This document shows, piece after piece, positions 8,454-21,112 of a stretch of 64,000 nt of DNA (its first letter is position 1; every line of letters begins with the position of its first letter). Source of the stretch: Kiloniella sp. EL199 (GTDB lineage: Bacteria > Pseudomonadota > Alphaproteobacteria > Kiloniellales > Kiloniellaceae); contig NZ_OMPU01000008.1 of assembly GCF_900313065.1 (NCBI RefSeq), forward strand, positions 186,240 to 250,239, in the 5' to 3' direction. The notes below the pieces were generated by a model that was given only the letters and a program-made list of their open reading frames with translations, searched no databases and was not told where the DNA came from. Made by a program: the position numbers and the translations under genes.

Positions 8454-9971
8454 CTAGACATTGTTTTTCTGGGCTGCAAAACGAACAGCTTCTTCAGCTG
8501 AACGAATAAGGGCGCGGGCTTTGTTGTGGCATTCCTGATATTCAGATTCAGCAACAGAGTCCGCGACGACACCAGCGCCAGCCTGAATGTACATGGTTTG
8601 ATCTTTGACGATTGCCGTACGCAAGGCAATACAGGTATCCATACCGCCACCGGCACCAAAATATCCGACAGCACCACCATAGATGCCACGACGCTCTGGT
8701 TCCAGTTCATCAATAATTTCCATCGCGCGTACTTTGGGTGCGCCGGATACGGTACCTGCCGGGAAACCTGCGGCAAGCGCATCAATCATATCGGCGCGTT
8801 TGGTATCTAAAATGCCTTCGACGTTTGAGACGATATGCATGACATGACTGTAGAGTTCAATAATCATGCGCTCGGTTACCTCAATGCTGCCTACTTCGGC
8901 AACGCGACCTACATCATTGCGCCCGAGATCAAGCAGCATTAAATGCTCTGCAAGCTCTTTAGGATCAGACAAAAGATCTGCGGCAAGCTCTTTGTCTTCA
9001 GCAGCGTTGGCTCCGCGTTTTCGTGTACCGGCAATAGGACGGATCGTGACTTTGCCATTTCTTACACGAACAAGGATTTCGGGACTGGACCCGACAACAG
9101 AAAAATCACCAAAGTTCAGGAAGAACAAAAAAGGTGAGGGGTTCAACCTTCTCAATGCTCGATAGAGTGCAAAGGGCGGAAGCGTAAAGGGAACAGAAAA
9201 TCGCTGTGATAGGACAACCTGAAAGATATCGCCAGCTAGAATGTACTCTTTTGCGCGTTCAACAATGCCGTGAAATTCTTCTCGTGTCAGGTTCGATGTC
9301 GTTTCGGGCATGACCAGATCACCTTCAAATGCATCTGGTTTGTGTTGCAGAGGTGCATTGAAATCGGCAGTTACAGAGGCTAGTCGATTGTGTGCAGCTT
9401 CAAATGCATCGCGGGCACTGATCTTGTTATTTGGCCAGATAGTTGTCGTGACCAAAATCTGATCTTCTACGCGATCAAAGATTGCTGTTACTGTCGGACG
9501 TAGATACATACCTTCGGGTAACCCCAGTGTATCGGGATTATCCGTGGGTAAGTGTTCCATTTGTCGTACAGTTTCATACCCCATGTAGCCAACAATACCG
9601 GCAGCCATAGGCGGGAAGTCTTCGGGCAAATCAAATCTGCATTCCGCTACCAGTTTGCGCAAACTTTCCAGGGCTGTGTCGTTTTCATCGACAAAGGAGT
9701 CTGGTGATGTTTGATACTGACGATTAATTTCAGCTTTTGATCCGTTACATCGCCACACCAGATCGGGGTCAAAGCCGATAAAAGAGTAGCGTCCAATCGT
9801 GTTTCCGCCTTCGACAGATTCAAAAAGGAAACTATTGGTGCGGCGTTCTGCCAATTTTAAGAAGGCAGAAACGGGCGTTTCCAGATCTGCAATCAACGTT
9901 GTCCACACGACCTGTGGTTTTTGTTGATTGTAAGCTTCTAGAAACGCCTCAAATGTAACAGGGTTCTTCAT
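8454..9971 (-). CDS. trpE: Anthranilate synthase component I TrpE
   Basis: Converts chorismate to anthranilate with ammonia from TrpG; first committed step of tryptophan synthesis. 505 residues. The N-terminal regulatory region has FLFESVEGG, the counterpart of the LLES tryptophan-feedback motif. The C-terminal chorismate-binding domain has GDIFQVVLSQRF, IAGTRKRG, LDLGRNDVGRVA and GTVSGAPKVRAMEII. Its ATG starts two bases after the ppiD stop, so the two are cotranscribed. It is separated from trpGDC by copper and detoxification genes; both parts remain on the minus strand. The class is TrpE rather than PabB by overall motif fit and partnership. Confidence 0.95.
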   Translation of the reverse strand: MKNPVTFEAFLEAYNQQKPQVVWTTLIADLETPVSAFLKLAERRTNSFLFESVEGGNTIGRYSFIGFDPDLVWRCNGSKAEINRQYQTSPDSFVDENDTALESLRKLVAECRFDLPEDFPPMAAGIVGYMGYETVRQMEHLPTDNPDTLGLPEGMYLRPTVTAIFDRVEDQILVTTTIWPNNKISARDAFEAAHNRLASVTADFNAPLQHKPDAFEGDLVMPETTSNLTREEFHGIVERAKEYILAGDIFQVVLSQRFSVPFTLPPFALYRALRRLNPSPFLFFLNFGDFSVVGSSPEILVRVRNGKVTIRPIAGTRKRGANAAEDKELAADLLSDPKELAEHLMLLDLGRNDVGRVAEVGSIEVTERMIIELYSHVMHIVSNVEGILDTKRADMIDALAAGFPAGTVSGAPKVRAMEIIDELEPERRGIYGGAVGYFGAGGGMDTCIALRTAIVKDQTMYIQAGAGVVADSVAESEYQECHNKARALIRSAEEAVRFAAQKNNV

Positions 9972-9973
9972 TG

Positions 9974-11872
9974 TTAGTTTGAATGACCATAAGGGTTAAT
10001 AGCTTGATTGATTGAGGTTTGATTGATCTCAACGCCAAAGTCTTTCTCAAGAGCTGATATATACTGTGTATAGACATCGTTTTTATAGGAGTTTTCAATT
10101 GCACCTTTTGTGCTCTCGATTTCTTCAGTAACAATGGACAAATCCGGTTGCTCAATTTTTGTTAAACTTACAACCAAATAGCCATTATCAGCCTGACCAG
10201 TCAGTACGTCACCTTTTTCAGCTTTATATATGTCTCTTACCAGTGCTGGAGCCAAGGCTTCACCGATGCTTGCAGAGAAGCGGTTCATTTCAACACCAAA
10301 CTTGATCAATTCGGCAGCTTCATCTGTCACAGCTTGCAAAGGTGTGCCATTTCTAGCTTCTTCTGCCAGTTTGTCAGCAATCGTTTTTGCTTCCTCGCTT
10401 CTTTTGTTTTCAAGCCAAGAGCTCACGAGTTGAGTTTTTACCTCTTCCAATGGGCGAGGTGATGGAGGTGTGACTGAATTGACTTTAAGGAGGAAATATC
10501 CGCCATTTTCGAGTTCTGTCAGCAAGCTATCAGAGCCTGATTCTGTTTGCGCGATAATTTCGCGGAACCTAGCATCTTCTGCCAGACCAAATTGTGGTAA
10601 GCCGTTGCGATCAAGGCCTTCTGCATCAATTGCCTCGTAGCTTAGTATTTCTTGCCCAAGTTTGCTCGCTGCTTCTTCAAGTGTCGCGCCGGAAGCAATT
10701 TCATCATCAAGCTGATTGGCAATGGAAATTATTTCATCCGTTGCGATGCGTAATGCGGCATCTTTCTTGATTTGCTCTTCGACTTCTTCAAACTGAGCTT
10801 CGCGCGTAGGAGAGATTTCCTGAACGGAAACAATGTGCCACCCCAAGGGAGATTTGATTGGAGCAACAACGCCTGCATTTTCGAGACCAAAAACAGCATC
10901 CTGTAGTTCTGGCAGCAAATCAGATCGCTCCATGATCCCAAGATCAACGCCCGCTGAACCCGTTACTTCTGTCGCGATTGTATCGAAGTCTGCGCCATTG
11001 TTGACTTTTTCATATGCTTCATTTGCTTTTGCTTCATCATTGATCAGCATTTGCACAAGTTTACGGCGATCAGGAAGGGAAAGACTGTCTTTTTGCGCCA
11101 GAAACTCTTCCTGAACTTGATCGTCGGTCAAGACGACATTCTGTGCAGTTTTTGACGGATCAAGAAAAATGTAGCTGACTGATTTATATTCCGGGGCCAG
11201 ATGGTTTTGCTTTTCGTTTTCATAATATGATGCAAGTTCGGCATCAGTCGGATCAGCAATTTGTGAAAATCTGCTGTAAGGAATTTCGATATAATCAACA
11301 ACTCGCTTTTCAGTTTGGTAACTGTAAAGACGCTCAGCCATTTTTTGCGGTACAGGAATAGCACCGGTGATAGCGTTGTTGAGTTGTTGCCTTTCTATGT
11401 CACTGCTCAAATCAGCAAGAAATGCTGCTTCAGAAAGACCAGCTTGATAAAGTGTGGCTTGAAAGCGTGCTGCATCAAAAAGGCCCGCCTCATTTTTAAA
11501 GGCGTCAATCTTTTGGATTTCTTTTTGCTGTTGTTCACGCGAAACGGTTAATCCCATTTCATCCGATTGTACTTGCGAAATCGCTCTGGCAACCAGACGT
11601 GAGACAACACGATTGTCCAGGCCTAATTGCTGGGCTTCCTGTGCATCCAGGGCGCGTCCAAGCTGTTGAGAGAGGGCGCTGGTTTCACGGGAAAAATCGC
11701 TGGCAAACTCGGCTTGAGTGATTTCAATATCACCAACCTTCGCGACCGTTTGATTGTTGCCGAGGTTCAGGAAAATATCCTGAATACCCCAAGCAGCAAA
11801 ACTCAGGATCAACAGACAAAAGAGAGCCAATACAACAATACGTTTTAAAAGGCCTGGTTTTTTTTGAGCCAT
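9974..11872 (-). CDS. ppiD: Peptidyl-prolyl cis-trans isomerase PpiD-like periplasmic folding factor
   Basis: 632 residues. A single membrane anchor near the N-terminus (about 11-31) is followed by a SurA_N-type chaperone region (35-230), a parvulin rotamase domain (about 255-352, with GADFDTIA, VDLGIMERSDLLPEL and PLGWHIVSV) and a long C-terminal chaperone region. This is the architecture of PpiD, which helps newly exported proteins fold at the SecYEG exit. Cotranscribed with trpE and divergent from tpiA. The ppiD-trpE adjacency is common in alphaproteobacteria. Which residues of the parvulin site are active cannot be judged here. Confidence 0.9.
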   Translation of the reverse strand: MAQKKPGLLKRIVVLALFCLLILSFAAWGIQDIFLNLGNNQTVAKVGDIEITQAEFASDFSRETSALSQQLGRALDAQEAQQLGLDNRVVSRLVARAISQVQSDEMGLTVSREQQQKEIQKIDAFKNEAGLFDAARFQATLYQAGLSEAAFLADLSSDIERQQLNNAITGAIPVPQKMAERLYSYQTEKRVVDYIEIPYSRFSQIADPTDAELASYYENEKQNHLAPEYKSVSYIFLDPSKTAQNVVLTDDQVQEEFLAQKDSLSLPDRRKLVQMLINDEAKANEAYEKVNNGADFDTIATEVTGSAGVDLGIMERSDLLPELQDAVFGLENAGVVAPIKSPLGWHIVSVQEISPTREAQFEEVEEQIKKDAALRIATDEIISIANQLDDEIASGATLEEAASKLGQEILSYEAIDAEGLDRNGLPQFGLAEDARFREIIAQTESGSDSLLTELENGGYFLLKVNSVTPPSPRPLEEVKTQLVSSWLENKRSEEAKTIADKLAEEARNGTPLQAVTDEAAELIKFGVEMNRFSASIGEALAPALVRDIYKAEKGDVLTGQADNGYLVVSLTKIEQPDLSIVTEEIESTKGAIENSYKNDVYTQYISALEKDFGVEINQTSINQAINPYGHSN

Positions 11873-12127
11873 AACTTACCCGTGAAATCTTTATTAAGTT
11901 TATTTCATATACATAATCGTGCGGGGCATCTTAGGGGTGGAGCAAAGGCTGGGCAACAGCGTTTTTAAAGAATATGCCTCATATTACAGTGTTGTGAAGT
12001 TTTTAACCGGTTTGTCATGATCAAGTTGCTTTGCGCATTAAAAATTCCTGCAGTCTTGGTCAGCAGCCTTGGATTGTTGTGAACGACACTGTATAGATGT
12101 GCCCATAATTTTTAGGGAGAATCGAAT

Positions 12128-12874
12128 ATGGCAGGCAAACTCATTGCTGGTAACTGGAAGATGAACGGATCTGTGTCCTTTGCTACTGAGTTGGTAGAGG
12201 GACTTTTAGGGAAAATAAATGAGGATTCCGTATCTGCTGATTTTGTTGTGTGCCCACCAGCGGCTTTGCTTGGCACTGTTCTCTCTCTGACAAAAGATAC
12301 TGATCTTGCTGTTGGTGGCCAGGACTGCCACGCTAATGTATCTGGTGCTCACACCGGTGATACCTCTGCTGAATTACTCAAAGAAATCGGCTGTGGATAC
12401 GTCATCACAGGGCACTCGGAAAGACGTACGGATTATGGTGAGACAAATGCAGATGTAAATGCAAAGAGTGCCGCTGCACTTAAAGCAGGGCTGACCCCAA
12501 TCATCTGCATTGGCGAAACAGAAGAAGAGCGTGTATCAGGTGATACTTTGAGCGTGATCAAGGCGCAGGTTACAGAATCTCTACCTGGCGACTGTGATCC
12601 GAATAACATTGTACTTGCATACGAGCCTGTATGGGCCATTGGCACAGGTAAAACAGCTACACCGGCTGATGTTGCTGACGTGCATAATTTCATTCGTGGG
12701 CTTCTGAATGAACGTTTTGGCGAAGATGCTGCAAAAAAGATTCGGATACTTTATGGTGGATCTGTGAAGCCGGCAAATGCAGCTGAACTCCTTGCTGTGT
12801 CTAATGTTGACGGTGCTTTGGTCGGTGGTGCGAGTTTAAAAGTAGAAGATTTTTGGGCGATTGGTGCTAGATGA
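12128..12874 (+). CDS. tpiA: Triosephosphate isomerase
   Basis: Interconverts dihydroxyacetone phosphate and glyceraldehyde 3-phosphate. 248 residues, full length. Substrate-binding GNWKMNG (Asn9, Lys11), electrophile His96 in GHSERR, catalytic base Glu166 in AYEPVWAIGTG, and phosphate loop YGGSVKPANA near 211. Preceded by a clear AGGGAGA site. It starts the tpiA-secG-pyrG-kdsA-eno series; the 255-bp gap before it must hold divergent promoters for tpiA and ppiD. Confidence 0.98.
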   Translation: MAGKLIAGNWKMNGSVSFATELVEGLLGKINEDSVSADFVVCPPAALLGTVLSLTKDTDLAVGGQDCHANVSGAHTGDTSAELLKEIGCGYVITGHSERRTDYGETNADVNAKSAAALKAGLTPIICIGETEEERVSGDTLSVIKAQVTESLPGDCDPNNIVLAYEPVWAIGTGKTATPADVADVHNFIRGLLNERFGEDAAKKIRILYGGSVKPANAAELLAVSNVDGALVGGASLKVEDFWAIGAR

Positions 12875-13023
12875 CACTGGTCATATCGATCGGAAAAGGC
12901 TAAATAGCCTGTTAAGTTTTGAATAGGCGCATGATAACTGCACACTCTGGGTTCATTTTGGGGTGTGTGGTTTAGTGTTGAATAGGGATAGTATATCCCG
13001 GAAAGTTTGAGAGACTACTAACG

Positions 13024-13359
13024 ATGAACAACGTCCTTTTGGTCATTCATTTGTTGATTACTTTGTCCCTTATTGGTGTCGTCCTTGTGCAGAAGAGCGA
13101 AGGTGGTGCCCTTGGAATGGGAGGAAGCGGTTCCGGTGGTGGTTCAGGCGGCTTTGGTGGTTTCCTCACCGGGCAAAGCACTGCAAATCTGCTAACCCGT
13201 ACCACAGCAATTTTGGCCACAGCTTTTATCGCTTCTAGTCTGCTGCTGACAATCCTTGCAGACACAGGGCGTACAACACGCTCTATCACAGATGATATTA
13301 CTGTTCCTGCAATTCAAACCGAGACAGAGCAACCTGTTGCTCCGCCGGTTTCAGAATAA
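13024..13359 (+). CDS. secG: Preprotein translocase subunit SecG
   Basis: Small accessory subunit of the SecYEG channel in the inner membrane. 111 residues: membrane helix about 3-21, a glycine/serine-rich cytosolic loop (LGMGGSGSGGGSGGFGGFL region, 35-55), second helix about 58-79, then an acidic/proline tail. The loop-glycine pattern and position after tpiA are both typical of SecG. Followed by a strong terminator. Confidence 0.93.
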   Translation: MNNVLLVIHLLITLSLIGVVLVQKSEGGALGMGGSGSGGGSGGFGGFLTGQSTANLLTRTTAILATAFIASSLLLTILADTGRTTRSITDDITVPAIQTETEQPVAPPVSE

Positions 13360-13392
13360 GTTTCGGATTATTTCCGTTACGTACTATCATTG

Positions 13393-13420
13393 ACCGGGAC
13401 CAACAGGGTCCCGGTTTTGT
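13393..13420 (+). terminator. Intrinsic terminator after secG
   Basis: Perfect 9-bp stem ACCGGGACC / GGTCCCGGT with a 5-base loop, followed by TTTT. It ends tpiA-secG and separates pyrG, which must have its own promoter or rely on read-through. Confidence 0.88.
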
Positions 13421-13434
13421 TGAAACTGAATTAA

Positions 13435-15078
<1,644 letters not shown>

Positions 15079-15138
15079 AATTTGGATTAAACGAATCAGG
15101 TGGTATAAATTTACAGGATAAAATAGGAAGTTACTTTT

Positions 15139-16002
15139 ATGGCAGTGCATGCAGATCTTCAATCACGGCACGTGAAAGTTGGTAATGTTACTTTTGGTAA
15201 TGATTTACCATTTGTATTGATTGCAGGTCCTTGCCAGATGGAAGGCAGAGCACATGCACTGGAAATGGCCGAAACGTTAACCAAGGCCTGTGAAAAGCTT
15301 TCTATCCCCCTGATCTACAAATCTTCTTTTGATAAAGCGAACCGTACCAGCCTTAGCTCTTCTCGCGGTATTGGTATGGAAGAAGCTTTGTCCGTTTTTG
15401 AGGAAATCAAATCCAAATTCGGATGTCCGGTTATTACCGATGTTCATGCTGCACATCAATGTGAGCCCGTTGCTCAGGTTGTTGATGTTTTACAAATTCC
15501 GGCCTTTTTGTGTCGCCAGACTGATTTGTTGGTTGCTGCCGCAAAAACAGGGCGGGCAATTAATGTCAAAAAAGGGCAGTTTCTGGCTCCTTGGGATATG
15601 GCAAACGTCTCGCAAAAAATTATCGAATCAGGCAATGACAAGGTAATGGTATGCGAACGCGGGGCATCTTTTGGATATAACACGCTGGTTTCAGATATGC
15701 GCTCTTTACCTATCATGGCAATGGGAACAGGGTGCCCTGTTGTGTTTGATGCAACGCATTCTGTCGCTCAGCCCGGTGGTCAGGGCGCGACCTCTGGCGG
15801 CCAGAGAGAGTTTATTTCTGTATTAGCGCGCGCAGCTGTGTCTGTTGGTGTTGCGGGGCTTTTTATGGAAACGCATCAGGATCCTGATAATGCCCCATGT
15901 GATGGGCCAAACATGATCCGCGTGCAAGAGCTTCCAGAGCTTCTTTCGCTTCTGGTCGAGCTCGACAAACTGGCAAAAGCACATCCTGTGTCTATTGCTT
16001 AA
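15139..16002 (+). CDS. kdsA: 3-deoxy-8-phosphooctulonate synthase
   Basis: Condenses arabinose 5-phosphate with phosphoenolpyruvate to KDO 8-phosphate for lipopolysaccharide core. 287 residues, a single barrel domain. Diagnostic segments: [50 protein letters not shown] and [17 protein letters not shown] Cys in IAGPCQ suggests the metal-dependent class (inference from family knowledge). Sits between pyrG and eno, a conserved proteobacterial order, and shows the organism makes KDO-containing LPS. Confidence 0.96.
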   Translation: MAVHADLQSRHVKVGNVTFGNDLPFVLIAGPCQMEGRAHALEMAETLTKACEKLSIPLIYKSSFDKANRTSLSSSRGIGMEEALSVFEEIKSKFGCPVITDVHAAHQCEPVAQVVDVLQIPAFLCRQTDLLVAAAKTGRAINVKKGQFLAPWDMANVSQKIIESGNDKVMVCERGASFGYNTLVSDMRSLPIMAMGTGCPVVFDATHSVAQPGGQGATSGGQREFISVLARAAVSVGVAGLFMETHQDPDNAPCDGPNMIRVQELPELLSLLVELDKLAKAHPVSIA

Positions 16003-16056
16003 CTATGATACCGAGGCCTGCCCCTCTCTGCGCCTCAACTTTCTTAACGGAGATAG

Positions 16057-17340
<1,284 letters not shown>

Positions 17341-17375
17341 TTAATATCCTTTGGGTATTGATATCTTAAAAGCAG

Positions 17376-17413
17376 CAGGGGCCTCGGAATTATCCGGACC
17401 CCTGTTTTTGTTT
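17376..17413 (+). terminator. Intrinsic terminator after eno
   Basis: Hairpin with outer stem CAGGGG/CCCCTG and inner CGGA/TCCG, followed by TTTTTGTTT. It lies between eno and the convergent DUF4198 gene. Confidence 0.85.
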
Positions 17414-17424
17414 AAGTATCAGAA

Positions 17425-18141
17425 TTAGTGGTGTTTGTGTTCCAGTGTGAATGAAAGTGTTGAGAAATACCCCTCTTCATCTGCGTGGGTTTTGTCTTTC
17501 AGTTCTTTGGTTGTTGAAACAGCAATAACGTTAAGTTCTTGATTTCTTATTGTAATAGACACTTCGCCTTTGTCATCAGTGATAAGTTTCGTTGCCGCCT
17601 CGTCATTGATGTAATCTGCTATAACTTTTAACCCCTTAGCAGGCTCATTATTCAGAAGAACCCGCAGAGCGAGCTTGTCTCCCTGTTCCATGGTATGTGG
17701 GTTTTGCAAGGGATAAATTTCTAATGGAAGACCGAAAGGTTTTTCTAAAGCTGTGGCACCTAGAGGAATATGGGTGGTATATTTAAAGTAATGCCCCGAT
17801 GAGACGGGGTTTTCTACCTCTGATTTCTTTAGGTTATGCCACTTTCCTTTGGCATCTTTTGTCCAGTAACCATTATCAAAAGCTGCGGTTACAGCTTGTG
17901 TTTTCTGTGGGATTTTAAGCTTGATATAACTATCTGTTTCGCGTGTTTCTCCTTTGCTCACCTTGCCGTCTGATGTGTGTATTTGAACTGATTTCAATTT
18001 TTCTGCCTGATAGGCGTCATCTGATGCTCCGTGGCCATAGACAATTGATGGTTCTCCAAATCGATCAGTAATCCAGATACCATGGGCAAAACTAGCAGTT
18101 GGTAAAAGGGCAAATAATAGGGCGGGAAGAAGTTTTCTCAT
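17425..18141 (-). CDS. DUF4198-family exported protein, probable metal-uptake accessory
   Basis: 238 residues. Signal peptide about 1-19 ending in SFA before HGIWITDR, so periplasmic. The body has two beta-rich halves with the patterns of DUF4198 (NikK/CbtK-like) proteins: EIYPLQNP, ALRVLLNNEPAKGLKVI and a late strand pair. The C-terminus ends in EHKHH, which with the N-terminal His could hold metal. It follows a COG0523 GTPase by 47 bases on the same strand behind a Zur-like palindrome. Family members accompany nickel, cobalt or zinc transporters; the metal here is not shown. Confidence 0.75.
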   Translation of the reverse strand: MRKLLPALLFALLPTASFAHGIWITDRFGEPSIVYGHGASDDAYQAEKLKSVQIHTSDGKVSKGETRETDSYIKLKIPQKTQAVTAAFDNGYWTKDAKGKWHNLKKSEVENPVSSGHYFKYTTHIPLGATALEKPFGLPLEIYPLQNPHTMEQGDKLALRVLLNNEPAKGLKVIADYINDEAATKLITDDKGEVSITIRNQELNVIAVSTTKELKDKTHADEEGYFSTLSFTLEHKHH

Positions 18142-18188
18142 CGTAGTTAAATGTCTTTATTCTATGGATGTTAATGTGCTGGGGCCTG

Positions 18189-19379
18189 TTACGCCCAGTG
18201 ATTGAAGCAATCCTTGTGTTGTGATTGCCAAGTTTCAGGAAGAAATTCATTTTCTTTAACCAAACAGTCGTTGAGACGCTCGGTTATTTCTTCCTTATTC
18301 ATCTGAAAACCAATAAAAACGATCTCGTTCCTGCGATCTCCAAATGATGTGTCCCAGTTTTTCTTAATGTGTGCGATGAAATCTTGGTCATCTGGCCATC
18401 TGTTTTTTGGCACAGCAGACCACCATTTACCAATCAGTTCTGTGGTCGTGTATTTGCCTGCTTGTGACATTTCGCCGACTTGGTCTGGTCTGTTTGAAAG
18501 CCAGAAGTGGCCCTTTGACCTTAAAACACCAGACTGTTCCTGTTTAAAAAAGCCTGCAATTTTTTCTGGAATAAAAGGTTTTTTTGACCGATAAACGAAA
18601 CTGTTAATGCCATACTCTTCGGTTTCGGGGACGTGGTTTTCGTACCCATAAAGTTCTTTTGCCCACAGAGGGTGTTCATGTGCTTTTGCAAAACTGAAAC
18701 GCCTAGTGTTTATCAACTGTTCTAATGGAACTTGTGATTGCACGCTTTCAACCAAGGTTGCATCAGGGTTGAGTGCTTTGATTACTTGGCGGATTTCTGT
18801 AATCGTATCTTGAGATACGAGATCTGTTTTGTTCAGGATAATTGTATTTGAAAATTCTATTTGTTCTACAAGCAGGTTAACGAGAGATCGTTGGTCCTCT
18901 GGACCAAGAGCTTCACCTCTGTCCAAGAGTAAATCTGATGATGAATAATCACTCAGAATGTTACCGGCATCAATGACGGTAACCATGTTATCCAAAGTAG
19001 TGACATCTGAGAGACTAAACCCGTTTTCATCTCTAAATTCAAATGTTGTCGCGACGGGTAGGGGTTCTGAAATCCCTGATGATTCAATGATTAAATGATC
19101 AAAGTTTCCTGATGTAGCAAGTTTGGTAACTTCTCGGAGTAAATCTTCTCTTAAGGTGCAGCAGATGCAACCGTTTGTCATTTCGACTAGGTTTTCATCG
19201 GTTTGTGATAGAGACGCGTTTTTATATTGAAGTATATCGGAATCAATATTGATCTCGCTCATATCGTTAACGATAACAGCAACTCTTTCAAGGTCAGTGT
19301 TGTTTAGAATTTCGTTTAAGAGAGTTGTTTTGCCAGCCCCAAGAAAACCGGATAGGACCGTTACGTTTAGTTTGTTCAT
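18189..19379 (-). CDS. COG0523 (CobW/ZigA-like) metal GTPase
   Basis: 396 residues. G3E GTPase: Walker A GFLGAGKT at 11-18, the metal motif CICC at 70-73, specificity motif NKTD at about 183-186, and a C-terminal CobW_C domain with [11 protein letters not shown] and the late ERLNDCLV segment. Such proteins hand zinc or cobalt to client enzymes. The length near 400 and the NRWP-type C-terminal region fit the ZigA/YciC zinc-starvation subgroup rather than CobW of cobalamin synthesis, and no cobalamin genes are near. First gene of a two-gene unit; the Zur-like box 35 bases upstream supports a zinc role. Confidence 0.88.
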   Translation of the reverse strand: MNKLNVTVLSGFLGAGKTTLLNEILNNTDLERVAVIVNDMSEINIDSDILQYKNASLSQTDENLVEMTNGCICCTLREDLLREVTKLATSGNFDHLIIESSGISEPLPVATTFEFRDENGFSLSDVTTLDNMVTVIDAGNILSDYSSSDLLLDRGEALGPEDQRSLVNLLVEQIEFSNTIILNKTDLVSQDTITEIRQVIKALNPDATLVESVQSQVPLEQLINTRRFSFAKAHEHPLWAKELYGYENHVPETEEYGINSFVYRSKKPFIPEKIAGFFKQEQSGVLRSKGHFWLSNRPDQVGEMSQAGKYTTTELIGKWWSAVPKNRWPDDQDFIAHIKKNWDTSFGDRRNEIVFIGFQMNKEEITERLNDCLVKENEFLPETWQSQHKDCFNHWA

Positions 19380-19413
19380 TGTTTCACCTCAAATCAGACG
19401 TTTAAATAATTGG

Positions 19414-19427
19414 TATGTTATAACATA
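19414..19427. promoter_or_regulatory. Zur-like palindrome upstream of the COG0523-DUF4198 unit
   Basis: TATGTTATAACATA is a perfect 14-bp palindrome embedded in a longer AT-rich segment with a further AACA on its right. The ATGTTATAACAT core resembles alphaproteobacterial Zur sites. It lies 35 bases before the COG0523 ATG, a position suited to repression. No zur gene is in the window. Confidence 0.6.
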
Positions 19428-19547
19428 ACAATTGTCAATTTTATTTATTCCCTTATAAAAAGGTCATTAATGCTTTGTTTATTCCCAATAACTATTTTAT
19501 CTGTTAGATTACCTTAGCTGCATGCAAAGAAAATTGATTTAGAGTAA

Positions 19548-19862
19548 ATGTCTTTATTTAGAGAGATTCATAAACGATCCCGTGTCGTAATTCCGCAAGT
19601 ATTGGGGGCGTCGCTGGTTGCTTATTTCGCGTATCACACAATTGAAGGTGATCGTGGGGTTTGGGCGTGGATCCATCTAACGCAGAATCTTCAAGCCAAA
19701 CAAACCGAAATGCTCAATATTCAAGGTGATCGTCATGAGTTAGAGGCAAGGGTTGCTCTCTTGCGCCCTGACAACCTTGATCCTGACCTTTTGGAAGAGC
19801 GGGCAAGGGATGTGCTTAATTATGGCCGTGAAAACGAATATTTGGTTATCCGGCGACGTTAG
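19548..19862 (+). CDS. ftsB: FtsB/DivIC-family septum formation initiator
   Basis: Bitopic division protein expected to complex with FtsL and FtsQ. 104 residues: short basic cytosolic tail, one membrane helix (about 16-34), a heptad-patterned coiled coil (about 43-70), and the C-terminal segment LDPDLLEERARDVLNYGRENEYLVI typical of alphaproteobacterial DivIC proteins (quoted parts DLLEERARDVLNY and NEYLVI). Position between eno and pdhA is conserved in the class. Confidence 0.88.
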   Translation: MSLFREIHKRSRVVIPQVLGASLVAYFAYHTIEGDRGVWAWIHLTQNLQAKQTEMLNIQGDRHELEARVALLRPDNLDPDLLEERARDVLNYGRENEYLVIRRR

Positions 19863-20049
19863 GCGAATTAACTTAATATTGTGCAATGCAACATATTTTA
19901 TTCGATTAACTTATTTTTAGTTAATTTACTGAAAACCTTTATAAATCAATAATATAAAATCTATTGTAATAAAATTACTTTTCCCTTATTTTAAGTGCGA
20001 GAAATAAACCCCCTTAGTGCGTAACACTAACCTGAACGGGAAACCTCGC

Positions 20050-21087
20050 ATGGCGATTAAAAAAACGCCCACCAAACGGGCCCCTAAGAAACGGACAGCC
20101 TCTTCTGCGCTTCCATCCGATGTTAATAATAAAGTGATCCTTGATTTTTATCGTGAAATGCTGTTGATCCGCCGTTTCGAAGAAAAAGCCGGACAATTGT
20201 ACGGCATGGGTCTTATCGGCGGATTTTGCCACCTTTATATTGGGCAGGAAGCTGTCGTTGTTGGTATCCAGTCTATATTAGAAGATCGGGATACGATCCT
20301 GACATCTTATCGCGATCACGGACACATGCTTGTTTGCGGAATGGACCCGGATGGTGTGATGGCTGAGCTTACCGGGCGTATCGGTGGATATTCCAAAGGT
20401 AAAGGCGGTTCCATGCACATGTTCAGCGAAGAAAAAGGCTTCTACGGTGGACATGGTATTGTGGGCGCGCAAGTTCCAATTGGAACAGGTATTGCCTTTG
20501 CTCATAAGTATCTGGAAGAAAATGCTGTAAACGTCGCCTATCTGGGGGATGGTGCGTTGAATCAGGGGCAGGTTTACGAGTCATTCAACATGGCTTCTTT
20601 GTGGAATCTACCAGTTGTTTATGTCATTGAAAACAATCGCTATGGCATGGGTACATCAACAGAACGCTCTTCTGCGAACAGTACTGAACTTTACCAACGT
20701 GGCAGTGCCTATGGAATTCCAGGTATGCAGGTCGACGGTATGGACGTTATCGCGGTGCGCGAAGCGGCAAAAACTGCTGTAGAACATGCGCGAAGTGGCA
20801 AGGGACCTTATATCATGGAGATGATGACCTATCGTTATCGAGGTCATTCCATGTCTGACCCGGCAAAATACCGTTCCAAAGAAGAAGTTCAGAAGGTGCG
20901 TGAAGAACGTGATCCGATTGAACGTCTGCGTGCGGTTATGGTGAAAAAGAATGTGATTGACGAAGCGGGCATGAAGCAAATCGATAAAGATGTTAAAGCG
21001 ATTGTTTCCAAGTCGGCTGAATTTGCACAGTCTAGCCCCGAACCAGATCCTTCTGAACTTTACACCGATGTGTACGCTGACGCGTAA
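20050..21087 (+). CDS. pdhA: Pyruvate dehydrogenase E1 component, alpha subunit
   Basis: Thiamin-diphosphate enzyme that decarboxylates pyruvate. 345 residues from the ATG at 20050; a GTG at 20017 is in frame without a ribosome site. A basic Lys/Pro-rich tail ([14 protein letters not shown]) precedes the domain. The TPP motif runs from GDGALNQG to IENNRYGMG, and the conserved loop [15 protein letters not shown] is present. The alpha2beta2 type E1 matches the separate pdhB. Preceded by a 187-bp AT-rich region that must hold the operon promoter. Confidence 0.96.
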   Translation: MAIKKTPTKRAPKKRTASSALPSDVNNKVILDFYREMLLIRRFEEKAGQLYGMGLIGGFCHLYIGQEAVVVGIQSILEDRDTILTSYRDHGHMLVCGMDPDGVMAELTGRIGGYSKGKGGSMHMFSEEKGFYGGHGIVGAQVPIGTGIAFAHKYLEENAVNVAYLGDGALNQGQVYESFNMASLWNLPVVYVIENNRYGMGTSTERSSANSTELYQRGSAYGIPGMQVDGMDVIAVREAAKTAVEHARSGKGPYIMEMMTYRYRGHSMSDPAKYRSKEEVQKVREERDPIERLRAVMVKKNVIDEAGMKQIDKDVKAIVSKSAEFAQSSPEPDPSELYTDVYADA

Positions 21088-21112
21088 GCTGTCCGTCATT
21101 CCGGAGAAAAAT

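Noticed and set aside
20990-21112. Upstream extension of pdhB
   Set aside because: It overlaps the end of pdhA in another frame; the lipoyl domain starts exactly at the ATG at 21113 with its own ribosome site.
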